Source: Lachnospiraceae bacterium
GTDB taxonomy: Bacteria > Bacillota > Clostridia > Lachnospirales > Lachnospiraceae
Assembly: GCA_017962825.1 (NCBI GenBank)
Contig: JAGCUO010000196.1
Coordinates: 1 to 60,522, forward strand
Length of the DNA stretch: 60,522 nt
Reading direction: 5' to 3'
The stretch's first letter is position 1. Every line of letters begins with the position of its first letter. Shown here piece after piece: positions 35,371 through 44,278 of the stretch. The notes below the pieces were generated by a model. The model searched no databases, was not told the DNA's origin, and was given only the letters and a program-made list of their open reading frames with translations. A program made the translations under genes and the position numbers.

Positions 35371-36471
35371 ATGAAAAAGAAATTATTAGCATTATTCCTA
35401 ACATCGTCAGTGTTACTTTCTCTCGTCGGATGCGCTTCCTCCTCCGGTTCCGCAAATAATTCCGGATCCGGAGCTGCATCCGCCTCCACCACCGCTTCTG
35501 CGGATGCGGGACAGACGGGCGAAAGTAATTCAACCCCCGCTTCAACCACCGATGAGCCTCTTAAACTTACGTATGCAGAGGTTAATCCCGAAGATACCAT
35601 CGTCGGACAGGTTGCTGCGGATTTCAAGACCAAGGTAGAAGAGCTTTCCGGAGGATCCATCATTATCGACGTCCAGTACAGCGGCGTTCTAGGAAGTGAG
35701 GCAGACGTTCTTGACGGAATGCTCGCAAATTCAGGTGCTGCGGATATCTCCAGAATTTCTGCATTCTCACTTAACTCTTACGGTTCCGAGAAGTCTGTTC
35801 TCCTTTCTCTTCCTTACACTTTCGAGAGCAGAGATCATTTCTGGAATTTCGCAATGAGCGATCTTGCAGATGAGTTCCTTGATGAGCCCTATGAAAAAGG
35901 AATCGGCGTTAAGGGTCTTTTCTACGGAGAAGAAGGTTTCAGACATTTCTTCACCAGAACTCCCGTAAATTCAATTTCCGATTTCGCAGGAATGAAGATC
36001 CGTGTTTCAACAGACCCTGTTATGACCGGACTTGTAGAAGGCCTCGGCGCATATTCAACCGTTGTTGCATTCGGTGAGCTTTATTCCGCACTTCAGTCCG
36101 GCCTTGTAGACGGAGCTGAGCAGCCTATTGCAAACTATAAGTCAAACTCCTTCCCTGAAGTTGCAAACAACCTTATCCTTGACGGACATACTCTCGGTGC
36201 CATCGAGATTGTTGTAGCTTCAAATGTTTGGGATTCACTTACCGAAGAGCAGCAGAACATTCTCCTCGAGGCAGGCAGATATGCTCAGGAGAAGAACAGA
36301 GAGAATTCTCAGGCTAAGGAAGACGAAGTTCTTGCACAGCTCAAAGAAGAGGGATGCAACGTAGTAGAAGTAACCGATCTTGAGCCTTGGAAAGAAGCTG
36401 TTACCGATATCGTTGCTCAGAATATCGTTGGTCAGGAAGATCTTTATGATCAGATTCTTGCCATGAAATAA
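35371..36471 (+). CDS. dctP: TRAP transporter substrate-binding lipoprotein DctP
   Basis: 366 residues. Lipoprotein signal (LLSLVGCASS) and a Ser/Ala/Thr-rich linker to about residue 55, then the DctP fold: GSIIIDVQYSGVLGSEADVLDG, GMKIRVSTDPVMTGLVEGLGA (the conserved Arg near 210 that binds the carboxylate) and LQSGLVDGAEQP. It captures a carboxylic or sugar acid and delivers it to DctQM. ATG 35371 follows GAGGTGAG; the frame is open from 35335. In this locus uronates are plausible substrates. Confidence 0.92.
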   Translation: MKKKLLALFLTSSVLLSLVGCASSSGSANNSGSGAASASTTASADAGQTGESNSTPASTTDEPLKLTYAEVNPEDTIVGQVAADFKTKVEELSGGSIIIDVQYSGVLGSEADVLDGMLANSGAADISRISAFSLNSYGSEKSVLLSLPYTFESRDHFWNFAMSDLADEFLDEPYEKGIGVKGLFYGEEGFRHFFTRTPVNSISDFAGMKIRVSTDPVMTGLVEGLGAYSTVVAFGELYSALQSGLVDGAEQPIANYKSNSFPEVANNLILDGHTLGAIEIVVASNVWDSLTEEQQNILLEAGRYAQEKNRENSQAKEDEVLAQLKEEGCNVVEVTDLEPWKEAVTDIVAQNIVGQEDLYDQILAMK

Positions 36472-36488
36472 ATCTTTAGGAGTTTCAT

Positions 36489-37019
36489 ATGCCTGCTATT
36501 TTTACCAAACTTGATAAGATCAAGCCAATCTATGATCTGACTTATAAGGCACTTATGATTCTCTGTAAATTGCTCCTTATCGGAGACATTCTCATAACGT
36601 CCATGGCGGTTACGGGACGATACGTCCCCTTTGTCCCCGATCCGTCCTGGACAGAAGAGATTGTCCTTACACTTATGGCTTACATGGCGGTCATTTCGGC
36701 CGCCTTAGCCATCAGAAAAGGAGCACATATCAGAATGACCGCATTCGACAGATATCTTCCCAAAACACTTATAAAGGTGCTGGATATTATCGCAGATCTC
36801 TTCGTTATGGCATTCGGATTCGTAATGCTCGTGGTCGGTTTTAAGTATGCGTCTTCTATCGGAGCAAAAGGTTTCTATATCAGCCTTCCGAAATTATCTA
36901 AATTCTGGATGTATTTTCCTATTCCGGTAGCCGGATTTGCCATGATCGTTTTTGAGCTTGAATCAATCTACAATCATATAAAATCATTTTTTGTTACAGA
37001 TAAGGAGGAGGCAAAATGA
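36489..37019 (+). CDS. dctQ: TRAP transporter small permease DctQ
   Basis: 176 residues, four predicted membrane helices, with the DctQ-typical WTEEIVLTLMAYMAVISAAL and KGAHIRM segment near residue 75. Lies between dctP and dctM, overlapping dctM by four bases. Stabilises or couples the large permease. Confidence 0.9.
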   Translation: MPAIFTKLDKIKPIYDLTYKALMILCKLLLIGDILITSMAVTGRYVPFVPDPSWTEEIVLTLMAYMAVISAALAIRKGAHIRMTAFDRYLPKTLIKVLDIIADLFVMAFGFVMLVVGFKYASSIGAKGFYISLPKLSKFWMYFPIPVAGFAMIVFELESIYNHIKSFFVTDKEEAK

Positions 37020-38308
37020 CAACACAGAGTCTTGCCATTCTTGTTCTTCTCGGAACATTTATATTGCTGATACTTCTCCGTTTTCCCATAGCATATGCGG
37101 TTGGAATCTCATCGGTTCTATGCCTCCTTGTTCAGGGTGTTCCGGTATCAACCGTATGTCAGCAGATGGTCAAAGGAATCAATTCCTTTTCTCTCATGGC
37201 AGTACCGTTTTTCATAACCATGGGCGTGCTGATGGGAAGCGGAGGGATATCAAAGAAGCTGATAGCACTTGCTGACGCCTGCGTCGGATGGATGACCGGC
37301 GGAATGTCAATGGTTAATATCGTAGCTTCTTATTTCTTCGGAGGAATATCCGGATCCGCAGCTGCGGATACCGCGTCACTGGGTTCAATCCTTATCCCTA
37401 TGATGAAAGAGCAGGGATATGACGAAGATTTTTCCACTGCTGTAACCATTACTTCATCATGTGAGGGTCTTCTTGTTCCTCCCAGTCATAATATGGTCAT
37501 CTTCGCTATGGCCGCAGGCGGTGTATCCGTAGGAAGTCTTTTCCTGGCAGGATATGTCCCCGGTGCGATGCTTGCACTGTCACTTATGATCGGCTCTTAC
37601 ATTATTTCCAAGAAGAGACATTATCCCAAGGGAGATAAATTCTCGATCAAGAGACTGATCAAACAGCTGGGCACATCGTTTTGGGCTCTTGCAGCAGTGC
37701 TTATCGTTGTATTCGGTGTTGTAGGCGGATTGTTCACCGCAACCGAATCTGCAGCAGTCGCAGTTATCTATTCACTTCTGGTAAGTGTGTTTATATACAA
37801 AGGACTTACTTGGAAAGGTGTCTGGAAGATACTTGAGCAGTGTATCGACACCCTTGCGATCGTTCTGATCCTGATCGCTACATCCAACGCTTTCGGTTAC
37901 TGTCTTACCACATTGCATGTCCCCGATCTTGCTTCCAAAGCGATCATCGGTCTTACAAGCAATAAGATAGTCATCGCACTGCTTATCGATCTGATCATTC
38001 TGGTACTTGGTTGTATTATGGATATGGCCCCCATTATTCTGATCGCGACCCCGATCTTACTCCCAATAGCCGTATCCATCGGGATTAACCCTATACAGTT
38101 CGGTATCATGATGGTCCTTAACTGCGGAATCGGCCTTCTGACACCTCCCGTAGGTGCAGTTCTCTTCATCGGTTCCGCGGTGGGGAAATTACCGATGGAA
38201 AAGGTCGTCAAAGCAACGATTCCTTTCTACATATGCATGATAATAGTCCTTTTGATGATCACATTTATTCCGCAGATCAGTTTATTCCTGCCGGGATTGT
38301 TCATGTAG
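37016..38308 (+). CDS. dctM: TRAP transporter large permease DctM
   Basis: 430 residues, about 12 membrane helices, sodium-driven transport subunit. Family blocks: AVPFFITMGVLMGSGGI near 60, FGGISGSAAADTASLGSI near 107, and the C-terminal repeat with NCGIGLLTPPVGAVLF near 370. A 15-bp hairpin follows the stop. Confidence 0.94.
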   Translation: MTTQSLAILVLLGTFILLILLRFPIAYAVGISSVLCLLVQGVPVSTVCQQMVKGINSFSLMAVPFFITMGVLMGSGGISKKLIALADACVGWMTGGMSMVNIVASYFFGGISGSAAADTASLGSILIPMMKEQGYDEDFSTAVTITSSCEGLLVPPSHNMVIFAMAAGGVSVGSLFLAGYVPGAMLALSLMIGSYIISKKRHYPKGDKFSIKRLIKQLGTSFWALAAVLIVVFGVVGGLFTATESAAVAVIYSLLVSVFIYKGLTWKGVWKILEQCIDTLAIVLILIATSNAFGYCLTTLHVPDLASKAIIGLTSNKIVIALLIDLIILVLGCIMDMAPIILIATPILLPIAVSIGINPIQFGIMMVLNCGIGLLTPPVGAVLFIGSAVGKLPMEKVVKATIPFYICMIIVLLMITFIPQISLFLPGLFM

Positions 38309-38316
38309 ATTTAAGA

Positions 38317-38350
38317 CGGAGCAAACTTTTCATTCGAAAGGTTTGCTCCG
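38317..38350 (+). terminator. Hairpin between dctM and the sensor kinase
   Basis: CGGAGCAAACTTTTC (38317-38331) pairs over 15 bp, with one G-T, with 38336-38350. No T run follows, so it is a partial terminator or processing signal that could lower expression of the kinase genes. Confidence 0.65.
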
Positions 38351-38378
38351 CTTGTATAAAGGGTGATATATTTTTTTT

Positions 38379-39902
38379 ATGAGCAATAATATGTCGGCAG
38401 AATTTGCCGGTCCGATAAACAGAATATATCACAGATGGCTTAAGCTTACGCTTAAGAATAAGCTGAATCTTGTATCTATATTGGGATTTATCATAATCCT
38501 CACTTCTGTATGCCTTGACATCTGGACTGTTAAGTTTTCTATTTTCGATTTCAACAGATCGTATTCGAGCAGTGAAAAGATCGTTAATCTGATCCAGGCT
38601 TTGGATGCAGAGTACACTGCTTTAAAAGACTATACGAGAGATGACCTGACTATGGAAGGGTATCTTCAGACGGCTTCTCTTACGGATTCTGCGGTGTCGG
38701 ATCTGGTCCGCGACTATGAATCACTCGGTGAGGAAAGATTTGCCTGGACTTCAAGCATAATAAATCTGTATTCCGTCTACAGAAGAGATTGCGATCATTT
38801 CCTGAAAATATCGGAGGATGATCCGGGTTATCTCGAAAAAGAATACGAATTATACGAGATGCTGGATTATCTGAAGACTTATTCAAGTAAGCTTCTCAGT
38901 CTTACCACCATAGCAACCAGTGATTTCTACAGGGAGAGATTTACCAGTCTGATCTTTTTCCCGGTGATCATAATCCTGCTTGCGATAGTTTTTGTATTGA
39001 TAATAGCCATTCTTTCAAAAGCTGTCTTTAAGAGTCTTATTGACCCTCTCATCAAACTGTCGGCAGCTTCCGGAAAGATTGCAAACAATGAATTTAATAT
39101 AGCTGACGTTGAGGTTGACTCCGAGGACGAGATAGGAGAGCTTGTCCACGCGTTTAATAAAATGAAATTTGCGACCGGCAGATATATTGCCACCATGGAA
39201 GATAACAGGGTCGCTCTGGATAAACTTCATGCCGAAGAACTTCAGAAAAAAGAGATCGAGAACCGTCTTGAGAGAATGAAATTCGAAGTCTTGAGACATC
39301 AGATCAATCCGCACTTTTTGTTCAATACTCTCAATGTAATATGCGGAATGGCAAAGCTTGAAAATGCGGAGACCAGTGAGAAAATGATCAAAGCGCTGAG
39401 TTCTCTTTTCAGATATACTCTGCATACTGATGAAAAAGAAAGTAATGTGGCTCAGGAAATAGCCGTGATCAAGGATTATATTTTCCTTCAGAAAATGAGA
39501 TTCGGAGACCGCATTAAGTATGAGATAGAATGTGATCCTGAAACGGAAAATGCGGGCATACCTTCATTTACCATACAGCCCCTTGTGGAGAATTGTATCG
39601 TCCACGGACTTTCTCCGGTTGAAGACGGCGGAACCATCAGGATCGTTACACAAAAAACGCCGGATGAAAAACCCAGACTGCGCGTTGTTATCTCGGATAC
39701 GGGAGTGGGTATGAGTCCCGAAAAACTTGCCGAGATAAATGAGAAATTAAAGAATGATGATAATCCCGACCATAAGGGAATCGGTATCGGAAACATAAGC
39801 AGAAGATTGTCCCTTATGTACCCCGATTCTGTTTTTAAGATAGAAAGCACCGAGAATTCGGGTACGGTTTTTACTATAGATATTCCATACATCGGAGGAT
39901 AG
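38379..39902 (+). CDS. Sensor histidine kinase (YesM/LytS type)
   Basis: 507 residues. Two membrane helices (about 28-47 and 187-212) frame an extracytoplasmic sensor domain of about 140 residues. A HAMP domain follows (about 213-265), then the His_kinase domain with phosphoacceptor His near 307 (RHQINPHFLFNTLN) and the ATPase domain with NCIVHGL near 400 and DTGVGMSP near 443. It pairs with the AraC-type response regulator 10 bp downstream. Its place between a TRAP transporter and an anchored DctP-like protein suggests it controls that transporter. Confidence 0.92.
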   Translation: MSNNMSAEFAGPINRIYHRWLKLTLKNKLNLVSILGFIIILTSVCLDIWTVKFSIFDFNRSYSSSEKIVNLIQALDAEYTALKDYTRDDLTMEGYLQTASLTDSAVSDLVRDYESLGEERFAWTSSIINLYSVYRRDCDHFLKISEDDPGYLEKEYELYEMLDYLKTYSSKLLSLTTIATSDFYRERFTSLIFFPVIIILLAIVFVLIIAILSKAVFKSLIDPLIKLSAASGKIANNEFNIADVEVDSEDEIGELVHAFNKMKFATGRYIATMEDNRVALDKLHAEELQKKEIENRLERMKFEVLRHQINPHFLFNTLNVICGMAKLENAETSEKMIKALSSLFRYTLHTDEKESNVAQEIAVIKDYIFLQKMRFGDRIKYEIECDPETENAGIPSFTIQPLVENCIVHGLSPVEDGGTIRIVTQKTPDEKPRLRVVISDTGVGMSPEKLAEINEKLKNDDNPDHKGIGIGNISRRLSLMYPDSVFKIESTENSGTVFTIDIPYIGG

Positions 39903-39912
39903 CCTGATATTA

Positions 39913-40689
39913 ATGCATAAGATACTTGTTGCAGACGATGAGCCCATAGAGCTTACCGTCGTTGAAAAGATCATAAATGAAAATCTGTCTGATAAGGTGA
40001 GCATCTGTCTGGCGGATAACGGCCGGGAAGCAGTCGATCTCTATGAAAAAGAAAATTGCGATATAGCTCTTCTTGATATTGCCATGCCCGGACTTAACGG
40101 ACTGGAGGCGGCGGAGATCATAAGAGCCAGACACCCCGGTCACGTGATAATCTTCCTTACCGCATTCGATGAATTTGATTATGCGAAGAAAGCGATAGCG
40201 GTCAAGGCACTTGATTATCTCTTGAAGCCTGTTGACGAAAAGGAACTTATCCTTGTTCTGGAAGAAGCTCTCGGACAGGTTGAGAAAGAAACGACGGGAT
40301 CTCCTGCGGAAAACAGAACCATCGATAACACCGAGTTTTCCGATATGAAGATGTCTGCCATAAGAACCAGGATTTCCGATTATCTGGAAAACAGATATAT
40401 GGATGACATTTCGCTCAGTGACATTGCGGGCGAGCTTAAATATTCGGATGCGTATTTTTCAAAAGTATTCAAGAAGTGTTTTAACAAAGGTTTTATCGTA
40501 TATCTGACCGAACTTCGTATAGAGAAATCCAAAATACTTTTGGAGGATATTTTTGTAAACATCAAGGACATCAGTGCCAAAGTGGGATTCAGGGATTCCA
40601 ACTACTATACGAAAGTGTTTAAGAGAATGGAAGGACTGACTCCGTCCGAATACCGTATCATGAAAGGAATCCATGCAAATAACGATTAA
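39913..40689 (+). CDS. Response regulator with AraC-type DNA-binding domain (YesN type)
   Basis: 258 residues. Receiver domain (about 1-120) with phosphorylated Asp near 55 (LLDIAMPGLNG) and Lys in LLKPVDEKEL near 97; C-terminal double HTH (about 155-255) ending VGFRDSNYYTKVFKRMEGLTPSEYR. Cognate of the upstream kinase. Its 3' end overlaps the next gene by 17 bp. Confidence 0.93.
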   Translation: MHKILVADDEPIELTVVEKIINENLSDKVSICLADNGREAVDLYEKENCDIALLDIAMPGLNGLEAAEIIRARHPGHVIIFLTAFDEFDYAKKAIAVKALDYLLKPVDEKELILVLEEALGQVEKETTGSPAENRTIDNTEFSDMKMSAIRTRISDYLENRYMDDISLSDIAGELKYSDAYFSKVFKKCFNKGFIVYLTELRIEKSKILLEDIFVNIKDISAKVGFRDSNYYTKVFKRMEGLTPSEYRIMKGIHANND

Positions 40690-41686
40690 GAAAATTTTCA
40701 TAGCGGTCATTTCGTTTCTTTTCATAGGGATCGTCGCGGGACTTATTTACAGGCATGTGACCAAAGAGCCCGTGCCCGAATATGTCTTCACCTATGCGGA
40801 GAACCAGTCCGACAGCTTTCCCACATCGCTGGGAGCGTATTATTTTGCCGATCTGGTAAATGAACGGTCGGACGGACGTATTAGGATCATGGTATATACC
40901 AATGGTGAGCTCGGAAGAGAAGCGGATGTCATCAGGCAGATGAAATACGGCGGAGTGGATTTTACCAGAGTTTCGCTTTCGCAGGTTGCGGAAGTTTACC
41001 CGGACCTTAATATCCTGCAAATGCCGTATCTGTATAATGATGCGGATCATATGTGGCGCGTACTGGATGGACGTATCGGGGATATGTTCCTCGAGCGTAT
41101 GGAGGATCTGGATATGGTGGGGCTGTCATGGTACGACGCCGGGGCCAGAAGTTTTTATGTAACGGGTGAGGGCGTCAGTTCTCCGGAAGACATGCAGGGA
41201 CTTCGGATCAGGGTTCAGCAGTCCGAACTTATGGAAGATATGGTGGAGTGCCTTGGCGCGGAACCTGTTCCCATCAGTTATGAAGAAGTATATTCCGCAC
41301 TTGAACTGGGTACCATTGACGGAGCGGAAAATAACTGGCCTTCGTATGAGGATATGGGACATTACAAAGTTGCGGATACTTATATCGTAGATGAGCATAC
41401 AAGGGTACCCGAAATGCAGCTTTGCTCGGAGAATACCTGGAATATGCTGTCCGAAGAGGACAGAGAGATCATTAAGCAGTGTGCGATGGAATCAGCGATA
41501 TATGAGCGCGTGCTCTGGCAGGAAAGAGAAAAGAGCTCTAGGGAAAGATGCGTAAACGCCGGCGTCACCATCATAGAGATAAGCGCCGAAGAAAAGAATG
41601 CATTCAGGGAAGCCATGGCTCCCGTCTACGAAAAATACTGCAAGGATAATAAGGAACTGCTGGAAGAGATCATAAACATGGGATAA
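40673..41686 (+). CDS. Membrane-anchored DctP-like solute-binding protein
   Basis: 337 residues. DctP fold with GELGREADVIRQMKYGGVDF near 80, GLRIRVQQSELMEDMVECLG near 180 (split: GLRIRVQQSE; ligand Arg) and LELGTIDGAENN. The N-terminus is an uncleaved-looking helix (KIFIAVISFLFIGIVAGLIY) with no lipobox Cys, so it is tethered by a transmembrane segment rather than a lipid. Overlaps the response regulator gene, and no second DctQM follows. This fits a ligand-presenting sensor partner of the kinase, or a second receptor for the same permease; the first is inference. Confidence 0.82.
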   Translation: MQITIKKIFIAVISFLFIGIVAGLIYRHVTKEPVPEYVFTYAENQSDSFPTSLGAYYFADLVNERSDGRIRIMVYTNGELGREADVIRQMKYGGVDFTRVSLSQVAEVYPDLNILQMPYLYNDADHMWRVLDGRIGDMFLERMEDLDMVGLSWYDAGARSFYVTGEGVSSPEDMQGLRIRVQQSELMEDMVECLGAEPVPISYEEVYSALELGTIDGAENNWPSYEDMGHYKVADTYIVDEHTRVPEMQLCSENTWNMLSEEDREIIKQCAMESAIYERVLWQEREKSSRERCVNAGVTIIEISAEEKNAFREAMAPVYEKYCKDNKELLEEIINMG

Positions 41687-41692
41687 CAGCAG

Positions 41693-41760
41693 GTGACAGT
41701 GGGGACGTACCCCTTTGTCAGGACGGACTTCCTGACAAAGGGGTATGTCCCCACTGTCAC
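41693..41760. repeat. REP-like 68-nt palindrome
   Basis: 31-nt arms (starting GTGACAGTGGGGACG and ending CGTCCCC-type complement, here TGTCCCCACTGTCAC) with one G-T pair surround a 6-nt centre (41724-41729). Shares its outer block with 1-33 and 47255-47355. It sits 6 bp after the anchored DctP gene and may also end its transcript. Confidence 0.88.
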
Positions 41761-41779
41761 TAGGTATAGAATCCGTTAT

Positions 41780-41864
41780 AAAGAGATTGTGTGAAAGTTA
41801 CAAAAATACTGTGATTATTGTTTTATATTGTGAATAGTAATGTGACAGTTTTCTATTCTATAAT
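41780..41864 (+). promoter_or_regulatory. Conserved upstream element and -10 of gene 41925
   Basis: AAAGAGATTGTGTGAAAGTT, followed by ACAAAAATACTGTGATTATT, closely matches 43638-43677 upstream of the related gene at 43775. A TATAAT lies at 41859-41864, about 60 bp before the start. No clear -35 is seen. Confidence 0.55.
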
Positions 41865-41924
41865 GATTTGCGAAGCTTTTTTAATCCGAAGCATTTCGGA
41901 GTTTCCGTACAAAGGAGTACCTTT

Positions 41925-42605
41925 ATGAAATTGAATTACGGCAAGACGATTTACAATTTTCAGTTTGGCGGAGACGCGGTGACGGTAAATAACATTGTCC
42001 AGGCATGGCTGACTGCCAACGGTTTCACCTTGGTTAATAACTTCAACGAAACCTATTATTTTTATAAAGATGCCTGGTACGGAAACAGATGCTTTCAGTA
42101 TACGATCGAAGGAAATATCATAACAATTTACGCGTGGACCATCGGTATCGGCAATAAGTTTTTTATGCTTGATTCCGGCGCTCACAACAATATGGCAGGA
42201 GATGCCTACAAATCGGTTCTTAACAGTCTTTTCTCGCAGATTAATATTAACAGTGCAACCAATATGTCGCAGACCCCCAACATGGCACAGGATCCCAGCA
42301 TGACTCAGGATCCTAATATGGTGCAGAATCCCTACGGCCCTGTTCCTGACTCGGCACAGTTTATCGATGCTTTCCAAAGAGAAGTAAATGAAAAAGATGA
42401 AAAACTGTGTACCATCGGTTTTTGGCTTTCTGTCGTCGGATTGTTAGTATCATTTATGGGGATAATGTATGGTGTTTGGATATATTTCCTCGAGATATAT
42501 TTTGCATACAGAGGATTGAAAACTTCCAAGAGAGGTAAAGCAATCGTGACATTTATCCTTGCGGGTGTCTCTATATTGATCATTATTTTTCAACTGACGC
42601 ACTAA
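41925..42605 (+). CDS. Membrane protein of unknown function with DUF4190-like C-terminus
   Basis: 226 residues. N-terminal soluble domain (about 1-115; MKLNYGKTIYNFQFGGDAV) of an unrecognised alpha/beta type, a linker with repeated (Q)DP(S/N)M units (about 118-145; NMSQTPNMAQDPSMTQDPNM), then two membrane helices (about 165-225) with LEIYFAYRGLKTSKRGKAIV between them. That last block matches the small protein at 43775 and, loosely, 44275. AAAGGAG precedes ATG 41925. Function unknown. Confidence 0.75.
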   Translation: MKLNYGKTIYNFQFGGDAVTVNNIVQAWLTANGFTLVNNFNETYYFYKDAWYGNRCFQYTIEGNIITIYAWTIGIGNKFFMLDSGAHNNMAGDAYKSVLNSLFSQININSATNMSQTPNMAQDPSMTQDPNMVQNPYGPVPDSAQFIDAFQREVNEKDEKLCTIGFWLSVVGLLVSFMGIMYGVWIYFLEIYFAYRGLKTSKRGKAIVTFILAGVSILIIIFQLTH

Positions 42606-42657
42606 TAATCCGTGTCCGGGATAATCTGATTTGATAACGGACTAAGCATATGATACG

Positions 42658-42691
42658 GGGATGAGTATAATTAGGCTCATCCCTGTTTTTT
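42658..42691 (+). terminator. Terminator after gene 41925
   Basis: GGGATGAG (42658-42665) pairs with CTCATCCC (42676-42683), followed by TGTTTTTT. Confidence 0.85.
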
Positions 42692-42762
42692 GTGACTTTC
42701 CGGACCCGGGATTCGTCTGTATAATTGAAAGGGAACAGGGAGCTTTCCTGTGGGAGAACATT

Positions 42763-43602
42763 ATGAAAAAATTGCTTATCATCATTGCCGCGCTTCTGGT
42801 CATGACCGGATGCGGAAGACCGCATGAATATACCCTCACGGAAGAGGAATACGAAAGGCTCATCACTCTTGACGGCCCTATGTTTTCCTATGGCCGTTAC
42901 AGTAACGGTCTTGTTTTCGGAAGGGATGATTATTGGGAGGGAAGCGGTTTTACCGTTTACTATGACGGCACCATAGAAGGGTTTACATCCTATAACCTCT
43001 CAGGAGAGTTCACATCAGCTGCAACTCTGGAAAAGGAAGACTATTTCACCATATACGAGTTCTGCAGAAACTGGATGCTGAGTGATATGAACGGAGCTTA
43101 TGATTACGGCGGATGCGAACAGGATTCCTACAGCTTTAACTTCTATGATGAGGATGGCGAACGAAACAGTCTTTATTACACTGACAATATCGATGACGAT
43201 AAGCTGAAGGAGATTGTCGATATCTACGGTAAATACGATATTAAGATCGAAGTCATTCCGGTATTCAACGTTTTCCAATACCTTGCCGATCCGGGCACTC
43301 CGGACCTGTTCGTCGCAGAATACAACGAGGCCAAATACACCGGCTATAAATACGAATGCAGGTATGACGGAACAATGTTATTCGGTGGTGAGAACTGTGA
43401 GGACCTGGACTGGTATGTCTATATCCGCTCCGGAGACTCCGCAGAAAGTAAGGAGTCGTTCATACTTCAAACATTGCCCGAAACAAGCCTTGAAGAGTAT
43501 GAGGTTAAGACGGGAGACGTGATATTCGTTTATCCCGAGTATCACGGAGAAGGCGAACCTCCGGAGACCCATATGTGGGGCTACTACTTCCAACTGTATT
43601 GA
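42763..43602 (+). CDS. Lipoprotein of unknown function
   Basis: 279 residues. Lipoprotein signal MKKLLIIIAALLVMTGCG with Cys at 17. The rest is rich in Tyr, Asp and Glu and looks like a beta-rich surface domain; an internal similarity to bacterial immunity or sensor lipoproteins cannot be claimed. The frame is open from 42661, but ATG 42763 starts the signal peptide. A TATAAT at 42720-42725 is a likely -10. Monocistronic by appearance. Confidence 0.75.
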   Translation: MKKLLIIIAALLVMTGCGRPHEYTLTEEEYERLITLDGPMFSYGRYSNGLVFGRDDYWEGSGFTVYYDGTIEGFTSYNLSGEFTSAATLEKEDYFTIYEFCRNWMLSDMNGAYDYGGCEQDSYSFNFYDEDGERNSLYYTDNIDDDKLKEIVDIYGKYDIKIEVIPVFNVFQYLADPGTPDLFVAEYNEAKYTGYKYECRYDGTMLFGGENCEDLDWYVYIRSGDSAESKESFILQTLPETSLEEYEVKTGDVIFVYPEYHGEGEPPETHMWGYYFQLY

Positions 43603-43637
43603 TAGAAACCTTACCAGTAAAAGAAAACCTTTGGAAT

Positions 43638-43722
43638 AAAGCGATTGTGCGATACGTACAAAAACTGCGTGATTATTCATTCATATCGTTAATATTATAA
43701 TTCCCCCTCCCTATAATATAAT
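43638..43722 (+). promoter_or_regulatory. Second copy of the shared upstream element
   Basis: AAAGCGATTGTGCGATACGT, then ACAAAAACTGCGTGATTATT, matches 41780-41820 almost base for base with a one-base gap. Overlapping TATAAT boxes (43712-43717, 43717-43722) follow, about 55 bp before ATG 43775. Confidence 0.55.
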
Positions 43723-43774
43723 GCTCTTTGGGTATTAGTTTTGGGGTTCGCCGGTTTCCGGCATCGGGGTATAT

Positions 43775-44038
43775 ATGGATATAGACAGAAATTGGTTCGT
43801 TTCTGAAGATGACGCACGGAATAACATTCTCTGTGTGATCGGTTTTGTTATTTCGATAGCTGCGTTTGCGTTATCATGTTTCGGCTATCCGATAGGCTTG
43901 ATCCTTTTTATAATGAATCTTTATTTTGCATCTCAGGGATTGAAATCGTCCCGCAGAAAATTTGCGATCGCTACTTTTATTATCTCGGGATTATCATTCT
44001 GTATTCTTTTGCTTCATTCATTTATATTCCACATGTAG
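43775..44038 (+). CDS. Small two-helix membrane protein (DUF4190-like)
   Basis: 87 residues. Two membrane helices (about 18-50 and 62-85) joined by LFIMNLYFASQGLKSSRRKF, which is the same loop as in the C-terminus of the protein at 41925. Probably a paralogue lacking the soluble domain. GGGGTATAT is a weak ribosome binding region. Function unknown. Confidence 0.7.
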   Translation: MDIDRNWFVSEDDARNNILCVIGFVISIAAFALSCFGYPIGLILFIMNLYFASQGLKSSRRKFAIATFIISGLSFCILLLHSFIFHM

Positions 44039-44065
44039 ACAATTAAACAGTCGTAGGAGAATGTG

Positions 44066-44278
44066 ATGGATAATATCGACAACATCGATGAGCTTATCAA
44101 TATGATAGACGGTAAGATGGAAAACGGAGTAAGCAGACTCAAAGTCGGCTTTTCCGAAGAACTTGAATCCGGTGTTAAGAAGGAAGCATATCATCATGGC
44201 AGATGCGATGTGGGAAGTCCCTGGGCTACCGGTACCGTAGGAAATTGTGACGCGATAGATTCGGAGATTGATGAGTGA
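44066..44278 (+). CDS. Small acidic protein of unknown function
   Basis: 70 residues, no signal or membrane segment: MDNIDNIDELINMIDGKMEN. A helical N-terminus is followed by a Gly/Cys/Ser-containing stretch (HHGRCDVGSPWATGTVGNCD). ATG 44066 follows TAGGAGAATGTG; a GTG at 44063 is possible. Overlaps the next gene by four bases (GTGA), so it is probably coupled with 44275. Not recognised. Confidence 0.65.
   Translation: MDNIDNIDELINMIDGKMENGVSRLKVGFSEELESGVKKEAYHHGRCDVGSPWATGTVGNCDAIDSEIDE

Noticed and set aside
41693-41760. Insertion sequence ends
   Set aside because: No transposase frame or target-site duplication is visible; the palindrome family fits REP-like elements better.
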